Shown in pieces: positions 9,239 to 17,915 of a stretch of 31,654 nucleotides of DNA. The stretch's first letter is position 1. Every line of letters begins with the position of its first letter. The stretch comes from a virus. The position numbers were made by a program, and so were the translations under genes. The notes under the pieces were generated by a model. That model was not told the DNA's origin. It ran no database searches and was given only the letters and a program-made list of their open reading frames with translations. Location of the stretch: IMG/VR virus record IMGVR_UViG_3300025697_000094, positions 1 through 31,654 of that record. One strand, 5' to 3'.

Positions 9239-9828
9239 CTTTGCAACTCCATAGTCTTGACATCCACGCGGCGGCTGGCGCAGTAGTCGGCGAGGTGTAC
9301 AGTTTCACGCACCTGGTTGGCACGCCACTCACCTGACTCCGGCGGCGACGATTTCCAGTTCGGACACGTCCACCTGCCCATATGATATGCGATGCCGTCG
9401 AGCACCATGCCTAGTAGCTCCGGTACGTCCGCGCCAGGCGGGAACTTCCGCATCAGGATCTCCGAGGCCAACACTGTACCGTGGATATTGACGCAGTTCT
9501 TCACAGTGGCCTGGCCATTCACCAATTTGCCCCCGTTCTTCTTGAGGTCATGCAGAATCAACGCCGCGATCACGACGTCATGCTCGTCCTGACGCCAGTC
9601 CTCGGTGCGCATCAGTTCAATGCCCCACCACACAGCCAGCTTAGTGTGGCGGATAAGACCGCCGTCACCGAGTGACACCTGTGGGTGGTAGCGGCCTGAC
9701 GTGGAGGCCGCGCACGTCCAGAAATAGTCTGGAGCCATGGTGTTGATGACGTCGATCACGAAGTCACGGATGGTGCTATTCTTGATCAGGCTTAACTCTT
9801 CTCTGAATACTACTGTTGCCTCTGGCAT
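9235..9828 (-). CDS. HD-domain phosphohydrolase
   Basis: I choose ATG 9828 (MPEATVVF, 197 residues) because GGGAGGA lies about six bases upstream; a longer reading from 9855 has no such site. HD-superfamily signatures are visible: RH at 60-61 (GGLIRHTK), HD at 93-94 (ALILHDLKK), H116 (NIHGTVLASE), H149 (AYHMGRW) and D181 (VHLADYCAS). These form the usual metal-binding set. HD enzymes cleave phosphate esters such as dNTPs, cyclic nucleotides or 3' RNA ends. The order resembles YhaM-like or dNTPase-like HD proteins, and the substrate cannot be read from sequence. The HNH gene upstream supplies its ribosome binding site and overlaps it by 19 bases. A nucleotide-pool role fits the MazG-like gene at 25954. 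Confidence 0.85.
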   Translation of the reverse strand: MPEATVVFREELSLIKNSTIRDFVIDVINTMAPDYFWTCAASTSGRYHPQVSLGDGGLIRHTKLAVWWGIELMRTEDWRQDEHDVVIAALILHDLKKNGGKLVNGQATVKNCVNIHGTVLASEILMRKFPPGADVPELLGMVLDGIAYHMGRWTCPNWKSSPPESGEWRANQVRETVHLADYCASRRVDVKTMELQR

Positions 9829-10343
9829 TCTACGTCCTCCCATAAATGTTTCCAAGTCCGATGCTGTACAATATCGGTAGCACAGCTGCGGGATACGTTG
9901 TATGCTTTCGCAAGGTGTGTAATGGTTAAATGGCGCGTATGGCCCACTTGTTCAATTTCTCTAGCCTCACCATCTGTTAACTTGGCGAGTGGGTGATTTT
10001 CGCCTTTACGGCGCAATCCCGGGTGTGTCCCGTGCCCCACAGCGTCTAAGTGGTTGTTAGACCTTGTATCCCACCGTAGATTGTCAACCCTGTTATCTAG
10101 CCGGTCACCGTTGTTGTGACAACACTCCGTACCCTCGGGACAGGGTCCGACGAAGGCTTCCAAGACTAGGCGGTGTATAAGACGCCAGTTGTGCTTACCT
10201 GCACAGCATAAATCCACTCGCAAATATCCGGCATGCGCTTGCGGGGACAACCACCTACCCCTGCGAGCATTCCTCCTAGGCTCACTCCACACTCTACCAT
10301 CGCGGGTGATGGAGTATCCAGGGTACCCTGGTATTGGTCTCAT
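9810..10343 (-). CDS. NUMOD4/HNH homing endonuclease (copy 1)
   Basis: This 177-residue free-standing homing endonuclease has three parts. NUMOD4 covers residues 2-45 (IPGYPGYSITRDGRVWS). The HNH nuclease core lies at 55-91, with H57, H76, N77 and N84 in the IHRLVLEAFVG and ECCHNNGDRLDN motifs. A helix-turn-helix DNA-recognition part lies at 113-165 and ends TWKHLWED. The ATG overlaps the RecG stop by four bases (ATGA). The last codons (TGG GAG GAC) provide the ribosome binding site of the HD gene, whose ATG lies 19 bases before this gene's stop. It belongs to a paralogous set with the genes at 12283, 25313, 27156 and 30740. It looks intact. Confidence 0.92.
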   Translation of the reverse strand: MRPIPGYPGYSITRDGRVWSEPRRNARRGRWLSPQAHAGYLRVDLCCAGKHNWRLIHRLVLEAFVGPCPEGTECCHNNGDRLDNRVDNLRWDTRSNNHLDAVGHGTHPGLRRKGENHPLAKLTDGEAREIEQVGHTRHLTITHLAKAYNVSRSCATDIVQHRTWKHLWEDVECQRQQ

Positions 10344-12304
10344 CCGACATCCCCCAAGTGTAGCACGCCGCCATATCGCGACTTGAGCTCGGATAGGTTC
10401 GCCACACGTACGGGGTCATCCGCATCTAGGCACAGCACTGTAGCAGCCGCTGATCGGGCCTCAATCATTAGGTCAAAATCTTCAACCATGTTTGCTATCC
10501 TGAAATTCGGGAGACCGTGCTGCTCCGTGCTTATTAGGCTCCCCGGGCCACGCATCTTGAGGTCTTGTTCAGCTAGTAAAAACCCATCGTTGGTCTGCTC
10601 CATTGCCTTGAGCCGGGCCCGCCCCTCACCGTTCTCGGTATCAGAGAGGAGGAAGCAGTACGATTGCTTGTCACTGCGCCCCACGCGGCCACGCAACTGA
10701 TGGAGGGTGGCGAGGCCAAAGCGCTCTGCCCCCTCCACGACCATCACCGTAGCGTTGGGGTTGTCGACGCCTACCTCGATAACCGTGGTGGCTACCAGTA
10801 TCTGGAACGTCTCGGCCTTGAAGTCGTCAGCGACCCGCTTCTTATCTGCCGGGTGCATCTGGCCATGTAGCATGCCGACACCCGCACTAGGGTATCTACT
10901 TCGATACTCCTCGACAACTTCCTCAACTGCCCGCATCTCGTCATCAAGGGCCTCGATACGTGGGCAGACGACGTAGACTTGGTTGTCGTGCTCAAGTTCG
11001 TATTCAACACGGGCGTGGATATCCACCACGTCGCTTACCCACTCTGTATATACGGGCAACCGTCCCGGCGGCATTGTCTTGATCACGCTCACATCCAGGT
11101 CACCGAACGCGGTCATTGCAATGGTGCGGGGGATCGGCGTAGCCGACATAAGGAGTACGTGAGGGTTGCCGTGCTTACGCAGGGCCGCACGTTGCTCGAC
11201 GCCGAATTTATGTTGCTCATCAATGATGGCTAAGCCAAGGTTGCAAAGCTGTAACCCGTCACTGAGTATCGCAGTGGTCCCTATAACAACATCAGGGTCA
11301 CCCGCTACCCGTTTATCCGGGCCTACCGAAACCTTGGTGAGCCCGCCCTGAACCAGGCGGCACCTCATCCCCGCCGCATCAAAGAACCCCTTGATCGACC
11401 GATAGTGTTGCTCCGCGAGCACCTGTGTGGGGCACAGGATGGCAGTCTGCCCGCTGTTGCAAGCCATCAGCATGGCAGCGTAGGCGGCAACAGCTGTCTT
11501 GCCTGATCCGACGTCCCCTTGCAGTAGGCGGTTCATGGAGCCACGCTGGCACATATCAATTAGTACCTGTCTGGTGGCCCCCAGTTGATCTGGTGTAAAA
11601 TCAAACGGGAAATACCGTTCCGGGTCCTGCATCATCGGCACACACTTCACGTTCGTCGGCTCCAACTCTCGCCGCTGCTTCCGCACGGCCAGGGCCAGCT
11701 GCATGTAGAACAACTCGCAGTACTTCTCGTGCTGCACTGCCCTGTCATACTCTGCCTGATCAGCCGGATTGTGTAGGGCCCGTACAGTGTCGTCAGCTAG
11801 GTGCAGCGTCAACTTAACAAACCGGCTGATCTCCCTGCTCGTGATACCGCTGGTCACCGGGTATGTCACCATGCGTAGGTCAGACAGGTTGGGCTCGCCT
11901 TTCATCGGCAGCGTGCGGAACTCTGGGTTGACGAGCCCCCCAGGGGCTACGGTACCCGTGGCCATGATGCGGATGTTCTTATGGAGTTTAGCGTGCAGGT
12001 AGGCTGCATTGTACCATGTGATAGAGATGATGCCGCCCAGGTCGCTGTTGAGTATGCCATCAAACTTACCACTATACTGCCCCTGCACATAGCTAAGTGT
12101 ACCCACCACAGTCACCTGGTCACCATACCCTATGGTAGCCAGCGGGACAGGCTCCGGCGCAAACTCCACCCGCGTGGGGTAGTGACTCTGCAGGTCCTTC
12201 ACGGTTTCTATTCCGAGCCGCTTGAGGGCTTTGGCTTTTCTAGGGCCAACACCAGTAAGGCCAGCCACGGGTGATTTAAGAGTTAATTGTGTAGATGTCC
12301 CCAT
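10340..12304 (-). CDS. recG: RecG-type ATP-dependent DNA helicase
   Basis: The 654-residue product is nearly the size of bacterial RecG (E. coli, 693). It has a helix-hairpin-helix-like GVGPRKAKALKRLGI at 18-32, an OB/wedge region at about 50-150, Walker A GDVGSGKT (263-270), DEQH box (362-365), SATPIPRT motif III (387-394), motif V (TTVIEVGVDNPNAT, 506-519) and motif VI QLRGRVGRS (536-544). The C-terminal RGPGSLISTEQHGLP matches the RecG translocation (TRG) motif. RecG reverses stalled forks and branch-migrates Holliday junctions. All helicase motifs look intact. The start ATG 12304 has GGGGAG four bases upstream, inside the overlapping HNH gene. It is flanked on both sides by HNH genes. A full-size RecG is uncommon in phages. 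Confidence 0.93.
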   Translation of the reverse strand: MGTSTQLTLKSPVAGLTGVGPRKAKALKRLGIETVKDLQSHYPTRVEFAPEPVPLATIGYGDQVTVVGTLSYVQGQYSGKFDGILNSDLGGIISITWYNAAYLHAKLHKNIRIMATGTVAPGGLVNPEFRTLPMKGEPNLSDLRMVTYPVTSGITSREISRFVKLTLHLADDTVRALHNPADQAEYDRAVQHEKYCELFYMQLALAVRKQRRELEPTNVKCVPMMQDPERYFPFDFTPDQLGATRQVLIDMCQRGSMNRLLQGDVGSGKTAVAAYAAMLMACNSGQTAILCPTQVLAEQHYRSIKGFFDAAGMRCRLVQGGLTKVSVGPDKRVAGDPDVVIGTTAILSDGLQLCNLGLAIIDEQHKFGVEQRAALRKHGNPHVLLMSATPIPRTIAMTAFGDLDVSVIKTMPPGRLPVYTEWVSDVVDIHARVEYELEHDNQVYVVCPRIEALDDEMRAVEEVVEEYRSRYPSAGVGMLHGQMHPADKKRVADDFKAETFQILVATTVIEVGVDNPNATVMVVEGAERFGLATLHQLRGRVGRSDKQSYCFLLSDTENGEGRARLKAMEQTNDGFLLAEQDLKMRGPGSLISTEQHGLPNFRIANMVEDFDLMIEARSAAATVLCLDADDPVRVANLSELKSRYGGVLHLGDVG

Positions 12305-12810
12305 CGTTCTCCCCGTAGTATCTTCCCGATTGTCTCCCGGCGTACTCCGGTTAGTCTAGCCAGGACATATTGTGATACTCTGTATTTTTCCCTAGCGTCA
12401 CGCACTGCACGTACCTGTACGGCAGTGAGAGTAGCCCGCCCATTCTGCTCACCTTGTGCTCGTTGGATCCTGCTACCTGCCAATGGGCACGTCCCATGCT
12501 TAACAGCATCTTTCATATTATTAGAGTGAGTATCCCACCTCAAATTCTCAATTCTGTTATCAGCAGGATTACCATTGTTGTGGCAACACTCCATACCATC
12601 AGGGCGGGGACCTACGAATGCTTCAAGAACTAGACGGTGGATATACCGATTACACCTTACACCATAGCGGCGGAGGCATACGAACAGGTGCCCGCTATCT
12701 ATACGCTTGGGTTTAAGGTATCGGTTCGACAGGGCGGACCACACGCGACCATCCGTGGTCACGTAGTAATCCTTAAAACCTGGTGCTCGGCAGTCATCTG
12801 GTGTAACCAT
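12283..12810 (-). CDS. NUMOD4/HNH homing endonuclease (copy 2)
   Basis: This 175-residue protein has NUMOD4 (PGFKDYYVTTDGRVWSAL) near its N-terminus and an HNH core with IHRLVLEAFVG and ECCHNNGNPADNRIENLRWD. The C-terminal helix-turn-helix begins near ATLTAVQVRAVRDAREKY and ends ERWGHLHN. The ATG lies 11 bases past the stop of the lipoprotein gene, with GAGGT upstream. Its last 22 bases overlap recG: the GGA GAA codons give the recG ribosome binding site, and the CGA TGG codons contain the recG ATG. Nothing suggests inactivation. Confidence 0.92.
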   Translation of the reverse strand: MVTPDDCRAPGFKDYYVTTDGRVWSALSNRYLKPKRIDSGHLFVCLRRYGVRCNRYIHRLVLEAFVGPRPDGMECCHNNGNPADNRIENLRWDTHSNNMKDAVKHGTCPLAGSRIQRAQGEQNGRATLTAVQVRAVRDAREKYRVSQYVLARLTGVRRETIGKILRGERWGHLHN

Positions 12811-12821
12811 CTAGCAGTACC

Positions 12822-13484
12822 TCACGCATTCTTGGCCGCAGTAACAGCGGCGGCTGTGTCCTTGGACTGTGACTGCAGGAAGGACTTTAGGAACTCCACG
12901 GCCTCCAGTCTACTGGGTTCACCAGACTTCTTACAGGCTGTCTTGAACTGCTGAACGCCTTTGACAACCTCGACAAACTGCTTCTCCTTCTCACCAAGCT
13001 CGACGCCGACCTCAGCCAGTGCAGTATCCACTTCACCCTGCTCCCAGTCACCCGGTCGCTTACGCAGCAGGCCAATCACACCACCAGCTGACAGGCCGAA
13101 CACGCCTAAGCCCGCAGCGAGCAGACCAGAGGTTGGGTCGAAGATGGCTGCTTCCATAGCGACCGCCTCATTGACGCTGCGCTCCATGATGCCTTGTAAG
13201 ATGCTGGCATCAAGCTGCTCTGTCTGCATCATGTGGTCGATGACAAGCATGTTGACCTCGTGGGCCGCGAGCACCTGTACCTTGAGCTTTCTGACCTTGT
13301 AGAGGTTGGCATAGCCGCCGTAGTCATTGGGCTCAGCAAGCCCGGCTTCCACGACGTAGTCGACGGCCTGTTGATCAATGGACGCGGGTGTCACGTATTC
13401 AGACAGGGCGGCACACCCGACGCCCAGGGCCATGGCAGCCACGATGACTACCAACAATAGTGTCGTTACGATCTTGCGTATCAT
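12822..13484 (-). CDS. Predicted lipoprotein / membrane protein
   Basis: This 220-residue protein has a classic signal sequence: MIRK, then a hydrophobic core at residues 5-22, then GVGC with Cys24. The tripeptide before Cys is GVG rather than the usual L-A/S-G/A lipobox, so lipidation is possible but not assured. A second hydrophobic stretch at 118-141 (Gly-rich) could be a transmembrane segment followed by RKRPGDWEQG. The remainder is helical and charged. GAGGAG lies just upstream of the start. It is odd between replication genes; possible roles are superinfection exclusion or a membrane anchor for replication or lysis. No family is recognised. Confidence 0.72.
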   Translation of the reverse strand: MIRKIVTTLLLVVIVAAMALGVGCAALSEYVTPASIDQQAVDYVVEAGLAEPNDYGGYANLYKVRKLKVQVLAAHEVNMLVIDHMMQTEQLDASILQGIMERSVNEAVAMEAAIFDPTSGLLAAGLGVFGLSAGGVIGLLRKRPGDWEQGEVDTALAEVGVELGEKEKQFVEVVKGVQQFKTACKKSGEPSRLEAVEFLKSFLQSQSKDTAAAVTAAKNA

Positions 13485-13502
13485 GCGATCTCCTCACTTG
13501 AA

Positions 13503-13610
13503 CTACATTTCAATAAAACAATCACTGCCACAGTTGGGGCACACCTTGTAGCCTTCGTCATCCACATCGGGGTACGCAAACTCTTGTGAACAATCAAGGC
13601 ACTCATACAT
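13503..13610 (-). CDS. 35-residue zinc-ribbon mini-protein
   Basis: The frame starts at ATG 13610 with GGGGAG five bases upstream and ends at TAG 13503. The product starts MYECLDCSQEF and ends VCPNCGSDCFIEM, giving C-x2-C (residues 4, 7) and C-x2-C (27, 30), spaced as in a rubredoxin-like zinc ribbon, plus a further Cys34. It sits between the primase-helicase and the lipoprotein genes with the same tight spacing. A structural zinc site is likely. Its partner (nucleic acid or protein) cannot be determined. Confidence 0.75.
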   Translation of the reverse strand: MYECLDCSQEFAYPDVDDEGYKVCPNCGSDCFIEM

Positions 13611-13619
13611 AACGCTCCC

Positions 13620-15887
13620 CTAACAAAGGTACTGTTCCATAGCACTAGGCAGGATCTGCAAGCCCTCGTATATATACTCACGCTTACCCACATTCATAAC
13701 CCGCTTACGTGCCAACGGGTGCGGCAGACCCTGCAGCTTCATACCAAACGCGATGCGGCTGAGGTTGCTGCGGGTGCCCGTCGCAGTACACCAAGCCAGC
13801 CACACCTCGTACAGGGTGTTGCAGTTGGTCTGGTGTTGGAAGAACTCGGCGCCAGCGTATCGCTTACAGCACTCACTGATCATCAGGCCGATGGGGTTGG
13901 TGAGTTCAGCTATGCCGTCGAGGTGTCTGCGTGACGCGTCGGGCAGTGTGAACTCATCGTTCTCCAGTAGACGCCGCAGGCCTTCTATGGCCCACAACGC
14001 TATACCCGGCAACTCTGTCATCAGCTTGCTGTCCAGCGTGCGATCAGGCCTGTTGAGCCTGTAGTTGTTCGAGAAGTACAATAGGTTGGTACGGCCAGCC
14101 ATCGCCTGGCTGGCATCGTCAAATGGCAGCACCTCGTTGGCGATATACATCAAGCGGCAGAACAACCTGGCGTCAACAGCCGCCTTATATAGCCGCCGCA
14201 CACTCATTGTGTCACCACCTGTGATCGCCTTCCACGTCTGCAACAGCTTATCAATGTCGCCCCGGTTGGTATCGCGGCTCTCTGACATGATGGCCACGTA
14301 CTTGTTGAGCAACGCAGCGGGGCCAAACACATCCTTGAAACTGTTGGTGTTGGCACCAGTGGTGCGGGCTTTGCCGAGTAAGGCTTCGATAACCCGGCCC
14401 ACTGTTGACTTGCCTGATCCCGGGACACCGAAGAAAAACATCATCGACTGCATGTGGTTGGAGGCGATCATACAGTAGCCCATCCACTCTTGCAGTAGGT
14501 CAATGCACTCCTGATCCCCGTTGAATATGTCAGCGACGAACCACTCCCACAATTTGCACACCGCATGCGGGTCATAGTTGTATGGCAGTGTTGTGGTCAA
14601 GAAAATGTCCGGCGTCATGGGGACAAGTTGTCGCTCCTTGACATAGTAGATACCATTGTTGAACACGACAGCACGGGCCAAGTCCATGCTCTTACCCGTC
14701 TTTAGGATCAGTGGCTCGTGTGCAGCTTCGTCCGCGACGATGTTACAATAGGCCTTGGCCGCGTCTGTGATGTTGCCCATGAACTTGACATCGGGCTTGA
14801 TCTCCACGATCTTCGTACCATCCTTAGCAGGCGTTGCAATTTGTCGGGAGCCGTACCACTCATACCACCAGCCGCGTAGCTCTGCCTTGCTGATCATGCG
14901 GTACTTGTTGACGTCCCACTGGTAGAAGTCATCGTGCAGACACTGGATGATACGCTGTCCCCGATAGACCTGGCAGTCCTGAACCCATGCCCGCACCATG
15001 TCATACGGGGCGTCACTGTCCAGCACCAGCGTGTCTTTGCGGGAGTCGCCTACCCCCGTGACGTGCTGCTCGAATATCTCTGCAGTGGGTGCCCAAGACC
15101 GCAGGTCCTTAAACGGCTCGGGTGGTAGTACCTTCACTACCGTTTTACAAACTGGCAGCAGCGTTTGAAACAGGCCTTCAAGGCTCGCCTGACCGACGCC
15201 ATGGGCGTCACGGTCTCCGACGATGATAACTTCACGGCCCGACACCAGCCCGGTGAGGGACGATGCTCCCGCACCCGCTTGCGGTATACTGACCGCAACG
15301 TAACCCAGCGAGATCGCAACCAGCGCATCAGACGCACCCTCAGTAATAACAGTAGGCCTATCCGATGCAGGTAGTACCTGTACTCTCCGTCCTGTACCGC
15401 CAGTACCGGTGTGCCTGTGATGTAGGTACCCAGAACCCGGAATCTGCTTCGCTGCGCCAGTGGGCGTTCGTACGCATATGACCCCAGCAGGGTTCTCGGG
15501 GTTTTCGTTAGAAACCAGGCACCCATCATTTTCCCGCCCGCAAATTGGACATGGCACCTCTGCAGCACTGACCCGGAGAAAGCTACGGGCTTCCACTGAT
15601 CCATCCTTCTGTCGTACTCCCAGACATTCATAAGACAGCCCTCTCTTTGAACCCTTCCACGCCAACTTCCTGCCATTCTCATACCGTTTAGTAAGCCCGG
15701 TCACCTTACCCGTTTCATCTCGCTCAGGGAAAATCCACGCATCCTCATCAGGGTAGAACCCCACACCGAGTTTGTCTATAGCTTCCACTGTCACCGCCGG
15801 GCCAAGCTGCTCAGCCAAGACTTCTGCCATGGCTGGTCGCATGTTGGCCCGCAATGATATGAATAAGTTGTCGAAGTCCACGGGCAT
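13620..15887 (-). CDS. Toprim primase / SF3-type helicase (D5-like)
   Basis: This 755-residue replication protein has its start at ATG 15887, with GGAG six bases upstream. Its parts in order are: a zinc motif, CPIC (113-116) with C123 and C138; a Toprim primase core, with E183 in TEGASDALVA and DRD at 225-227; a D5-type linker region; then an SF3-like AAA+ helicase with Walker A GVPGSGKST (487-495), an acidic IMSESRD motif (533-539) and a downstream sensor Asn in MYIANEV (580-586). Such fusions both prime and unwind DNA at phage forks, partnering here with the family A polymerase encoded upstream in the same transcript. All key residues are present. It is immediately followed by the zinc mini-protein gene. 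Confidence 0.93.
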   Translation of the reverse strand: MPVDFDNLFISLRANMRPAMAEVLAEQLGPAVTVEAIDKLGVGFYPDEDAWIFPERDETGKVTGLTKRYENGRKLAWKGSKRGLSYECLGVRQKDGSVEARSFLRVSAAEVPCPICGRENDGCLVSNENPENPAGVICVRTPTGAAKQIPGSGYLHHRHTGTGGTGRRVQVLPASDRPTVITEGASDALVAISLGYVAVSIPQAGAGASSLTGLVSGREVIIVGDRDAHGVGQASLEGLFQTLLPVCKTVVKVLPPEPFKDLRSWAPTAEIFEQHVTGVGDSRKDTLVLDSDAPYDMVRAWVQDCQVYRGQRIIQCLHDDFYQWDVNKYRMISKAELRGWWYEWYGSRQIATPAKDGTKIVEIKPDVKFMGNITDAAKAYCNIVADEAAHEPLILKTGKSMDLARAVVFNNGIYYVKERQLVPMTPDIFLTTTLPYNYDPHAVCKLWEWFVADIFNGDQECIDLLQEWMGYCMIASNHMQSMMFFFGVPGSGKSTVGRVIEALLGKARTTGANTNSFKDVFGPAALLNKYVAIMSESRDTNRGDIDKLLQTWKAITGGDTMSVRRLYKAAVDARLFCRLMYIANEVLPFDDASQAMAGRTNLLYFSNNYRLNRPDRTLDSKLMTELPGIALWAIEGLRRLLENDEFTLPDASRRHLDGIAELTNPIGLMISECCKRYAGAEFFQHQTNCNTLYEVWLAWCTATGTRSNLSRIAFGMKLQGLPHPLARKRVMNVGKREYIYEGLQILPSAMEQYLC

Positions 15888-15903
15888 ATGTCACTCCACG
15901 ATC

Positions 15904-15925
15904 AGGGGAGACTCCATTCTCCCCT
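15904..15925 (-). other. Intergenic perfect hairpin
   Basis: AGGGGAGA and TCTCCCCT form a perfect 8-pair stem with a 6-base loop in the 51-base gap before the primase gene. No T-tract follows on the leftward strand, so it is not a standard terminator. It may protect or punctuate the mRNA between the abundant DNA-binding-type gene upstream and the primase, or be an RNase processing site. Confidence 0.45.
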
Positions 15926-15938
15926 AGTAATGCACTTG

Positions 15939-16796
15939 TTAGAGGGCGGCGTCGAACGCAGTCTTGATACCAGACCAATCGTCACCGACGGCCTCATCGC
16001 CCCCGGCAGCCTTAATCAGAGTCGTCCAGATCTGCGTGGTTTCAACATCGGTCTTGCCCGCCTTGTTTCCGGCAGTGAAGCACTGCTCCCATGCTGTCCG
16101 CATGTCAATGGGCTTGGCAGCCTTGGCTCTCCTGGGTTTGGCAGGCTTCGGCGCTGCAGGCGAGGCAGCGGGGGGCGGAACGAGGGCGGCTGCAACCTGG
16201 TCATCTGTCGGCGGGGCAGCAGCTGTCGGGGGACCAGCCGGTGCCGCAGGTTCCTGCGTGGGGGCAGGCGTGGCCGGCGGGGTGGGGTCCGTCTTCGGCG
16301 TAGCCTTGGGGACCGACTTGGGCTTGGGCCCGCCGCTCAGAGCCTGCAGGCCCGTCGCAAACTTCGCCTGTAGCCGCTGAACATCCGCCTTCCCAAGTTT
16401 CTGTACCCGCTTCCCGGGTACGGCATCATAGTGGTCAATCCACTGACACCGGATGGTAGTGTTCTCCTCGTATGTGTTTTCCTCCATACGCCACTGGATC
16501 TTCTCGCTGAGTTTCTCGTTCTCCTGAATGTCCAGGAAGGCCACACCGTCCCAGCCTAGGGCTTTCATCAACTGACGGGCACTCAGCGTGGACTTACCGC
16601 TCTTGCCGAAGAGGATCAGATACGCAATGGCCTCGATCTCTTCATAGGCCCACTCAACCCACACGCCGTTCTCTGCATCCCACATCTCAGCTGCTTCCAG
16701 CTGTAGGATTGCTTGCGGGAAACCACCGGATGATTCACCGACGCCCCGGTCCACGATCTTGCCTCTGAAACTACCAATCCTGTCGATCTGCGCCAT
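15939..16796 (-). CDS. Probable DNA metabolism protein with Pro/Ala linker (SSB-like partner of the Sak4 ATPase)
   Basis: This 285-residue protein has a folded N-terminal domain (1-150) starting MAQIDRIGSFRGKIVDRGVGESSGGFP, with alternating beta segments and EENTYEENTTIRCQWIDHYD. A long Pro/Ala/Lys-rich linker (155-235) follows, then an acidic C-terminal helical domain (240-285). The plan of an OB-like domain, a flexible linker and an acidic tail resembles single-strand-binding or recombination mediator proteins. It lies directly downstream of the Sak4-like ATPase, where phage SSB-type proteins are common. I do not recognise a named family, so the SSB idea is inference. GGAG precedes the ATG. 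Confidence 0.65.
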   Translation of the reverse strand: MAQIDRIGSFRGKIVDRGVGESSGGFPQAILQLEAAEMWDAENGVWVEWAYEEIEAIAYLILFGKSGKSTLSARQLMKALGWDGVAFLDIQENEKLSEKIQWRMEENTYEENTTIRCQWIDHYDAVPGKRVQKLGKADVQRLQAKFATGLQALSGGPKPKSVPKATPKTDPTPPATPAPTQEPAAPAGPPTAAAPPTDDQVAAALVPPPAASPAAPKPAKPRRAKAAKPIDMRTAWEQCFTAGNKAGKTDVETTQIWTTLIKAAGGDEAVGDDWSGIKTAFDAAL

Positions 16797-16806
16797 GTGT
16801 GTTCTC

Positions 16807-17046
16807 CTACTTGGTTTCAGTACTGGTGTCCGTGTCCGCAGCCATTGCCACTAGCTGGTTCATCGTTTTTACATAAGCGTCTTTGGCCACCTTCATGGCT
16901 TGAGTGTGCCATGCGGAACTTCCGTGGCACCGTTTCCATTTGCGGCCGGACCCACACGGGCACGGCGCATTGCGGTTTGGCTTCTGGCCACCCACGGTGG
17001 GCTCAACTCTGGTGACTACTACGTCTTCCGGCGGTTGCTCAGTCAT
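16807..17046 (-). CDS. SEC-C zinc-motif small protein
   Basis: The start is ATG 17046, with AGGAGG four bases upstream and a one-base overlap with the Sak4-like stop (TGATG); a GTG three bases earlier is too close to the site. The 79-residue product contains [19 protein letters not shown] at about residues 25-43. This is the SEC-C motif (C-x-C-x8-C-H), a zinc-binding element best known from the SecA C-terminus and used for protein contacts in many small proteins. An N-terminal acidic arm and a C-terminal helix surround it. The likely role is an adaptor within the recombination module. Confidence 0.85.
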   Translation of the reverse strand: MTEQPPEDVVVTRVEPTVGGQKPNRNAPCPCGSGRKWKRCHGSSAWHTQAMKVAKDAYVKTMNQLVAMAADTDTSTETK

Positions 17047-17906
17047 CACACCTCCTCGCTAAACAATGCTCGCCAAAGTGAATCATCAGCCTCGTCCGCG
17101 AACGCCACGGCCGGGTACTCTTTGAGCTTGCCACCCCTGCTCTTGGCAAAGAACGACGCATCGGGGCAGGTGTTGATCATGCGGCCGACAACCGGTGCAA
17201 CCTTACGATCCGTGACAATAGCATTCTGCCATGTGATACGGAGTACGTGGTCGACCCACGCAATGTAGTCATTCCGCACAGAGTTCTTGTCCGTGTGGAA
17301 CAGATCGGGCGCGTCCTTGAAGTAGTTCTCCCCGCTTGTATTTGTTTCCTGCATCGGGGCAGACTGGCACACCAGGATGACGTTGATGCCCTTACGTACC
17401 AACTGATCCAGGTCGGCCAAGACACCGTGCATCGTGTCATACAAGTGTCTATACCCCTTGCCGTACCCATACCCCTCGATGCTTTTGACCGTGGTACTGC
17501 TGTCTTTGCCCGCCTTGATGGTCGAGAACATATAGGGCAGGGCCCAGTGCTGCATCTCTGTAGCCGTGTCAATGACCACAGACTTGTGATCGGAGAACAG
17601 ACCAGACCGCAGTGCCCCGCGAACATCAGCGAATGTCTCGACGCCAGGCACGTGTAACACAGGCTCCCCGGTCAACGGGTTACGGATTTGCCTACCGCCG
17701 TCGTCGCAGCCGATGAACACGGGATCGGGTGCCATCGCGGCAAGGGTCGTCTTACCCATGCCGCTGGGTCCATAGATGATGATCTTCTCGCCCTCACCCT
17801 CGCCAGTCCAAGGGGCGATGCTGAACTGCTTGTTGGACACTGGCAACGCCGCACTGAGCGGTGGTGCAGGTGGTGGGGCCTTTGGAACTCCTGGTGCTTT
17901 TGCCAT
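17046..17906 (-). CDS. Sak4-like RecA-fold ATPase (single-strand annealing/recombination)
   Basis: The 286-residue protein has a Pro/Ala-rich N-terminus, then a RecA-like ATPase core: Walker [10 protein letters not shown] (46-54), the conserved FIGCDDGG segment, Walker B SVVIDT (109-114), and a Gln-bearing strand VILVCQSAP. This is the layout of the AAA_24/Sak4 family, phage recombinases that work with an SSB-type partner to anneal single strands. Downstream are the SEC-C protein and the SSB-like candidate; upstream is a PD-(D/E)XK nuclease that could supply single strands. GGAG precedes the ATG. Catalytic residues are intact. Confidence 0.88.
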   Translation of the reverse strand: MAKAPGVPKAPPPAPPLSAALPVSNKQFSIAPWTGEGEGEKIIIYGPSGMGKTTLAAMAPDPVFIGCDDGGRQIRNPLTGEPVLHVPGVETFADVRGALRSGLFSDHKSVVIDTATEMQHWALPYMFSTIKAGKDSSTTVKSIEGYGYGKGYRHLYDTMHGVLADLDQLVRKGINVILVCQSAPMQETNTSGENYFKDAPDLFHTDKNSVRNDYIAWVDHVLRITWQNAIVTDRKVAPVVGRMINTCPDASFFAKSRGGKLKEYPAVAFADEADDSLWRALFSEEV

Positions 17907-17915
17907 TATGGTCTC

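Noticed and set aside
9235-9828. Firm naming of the HD protein as DatZ
   Set aside because: HD residues fit many families, and no PurZ gene is visible; substrate cannot be read from the sequence.
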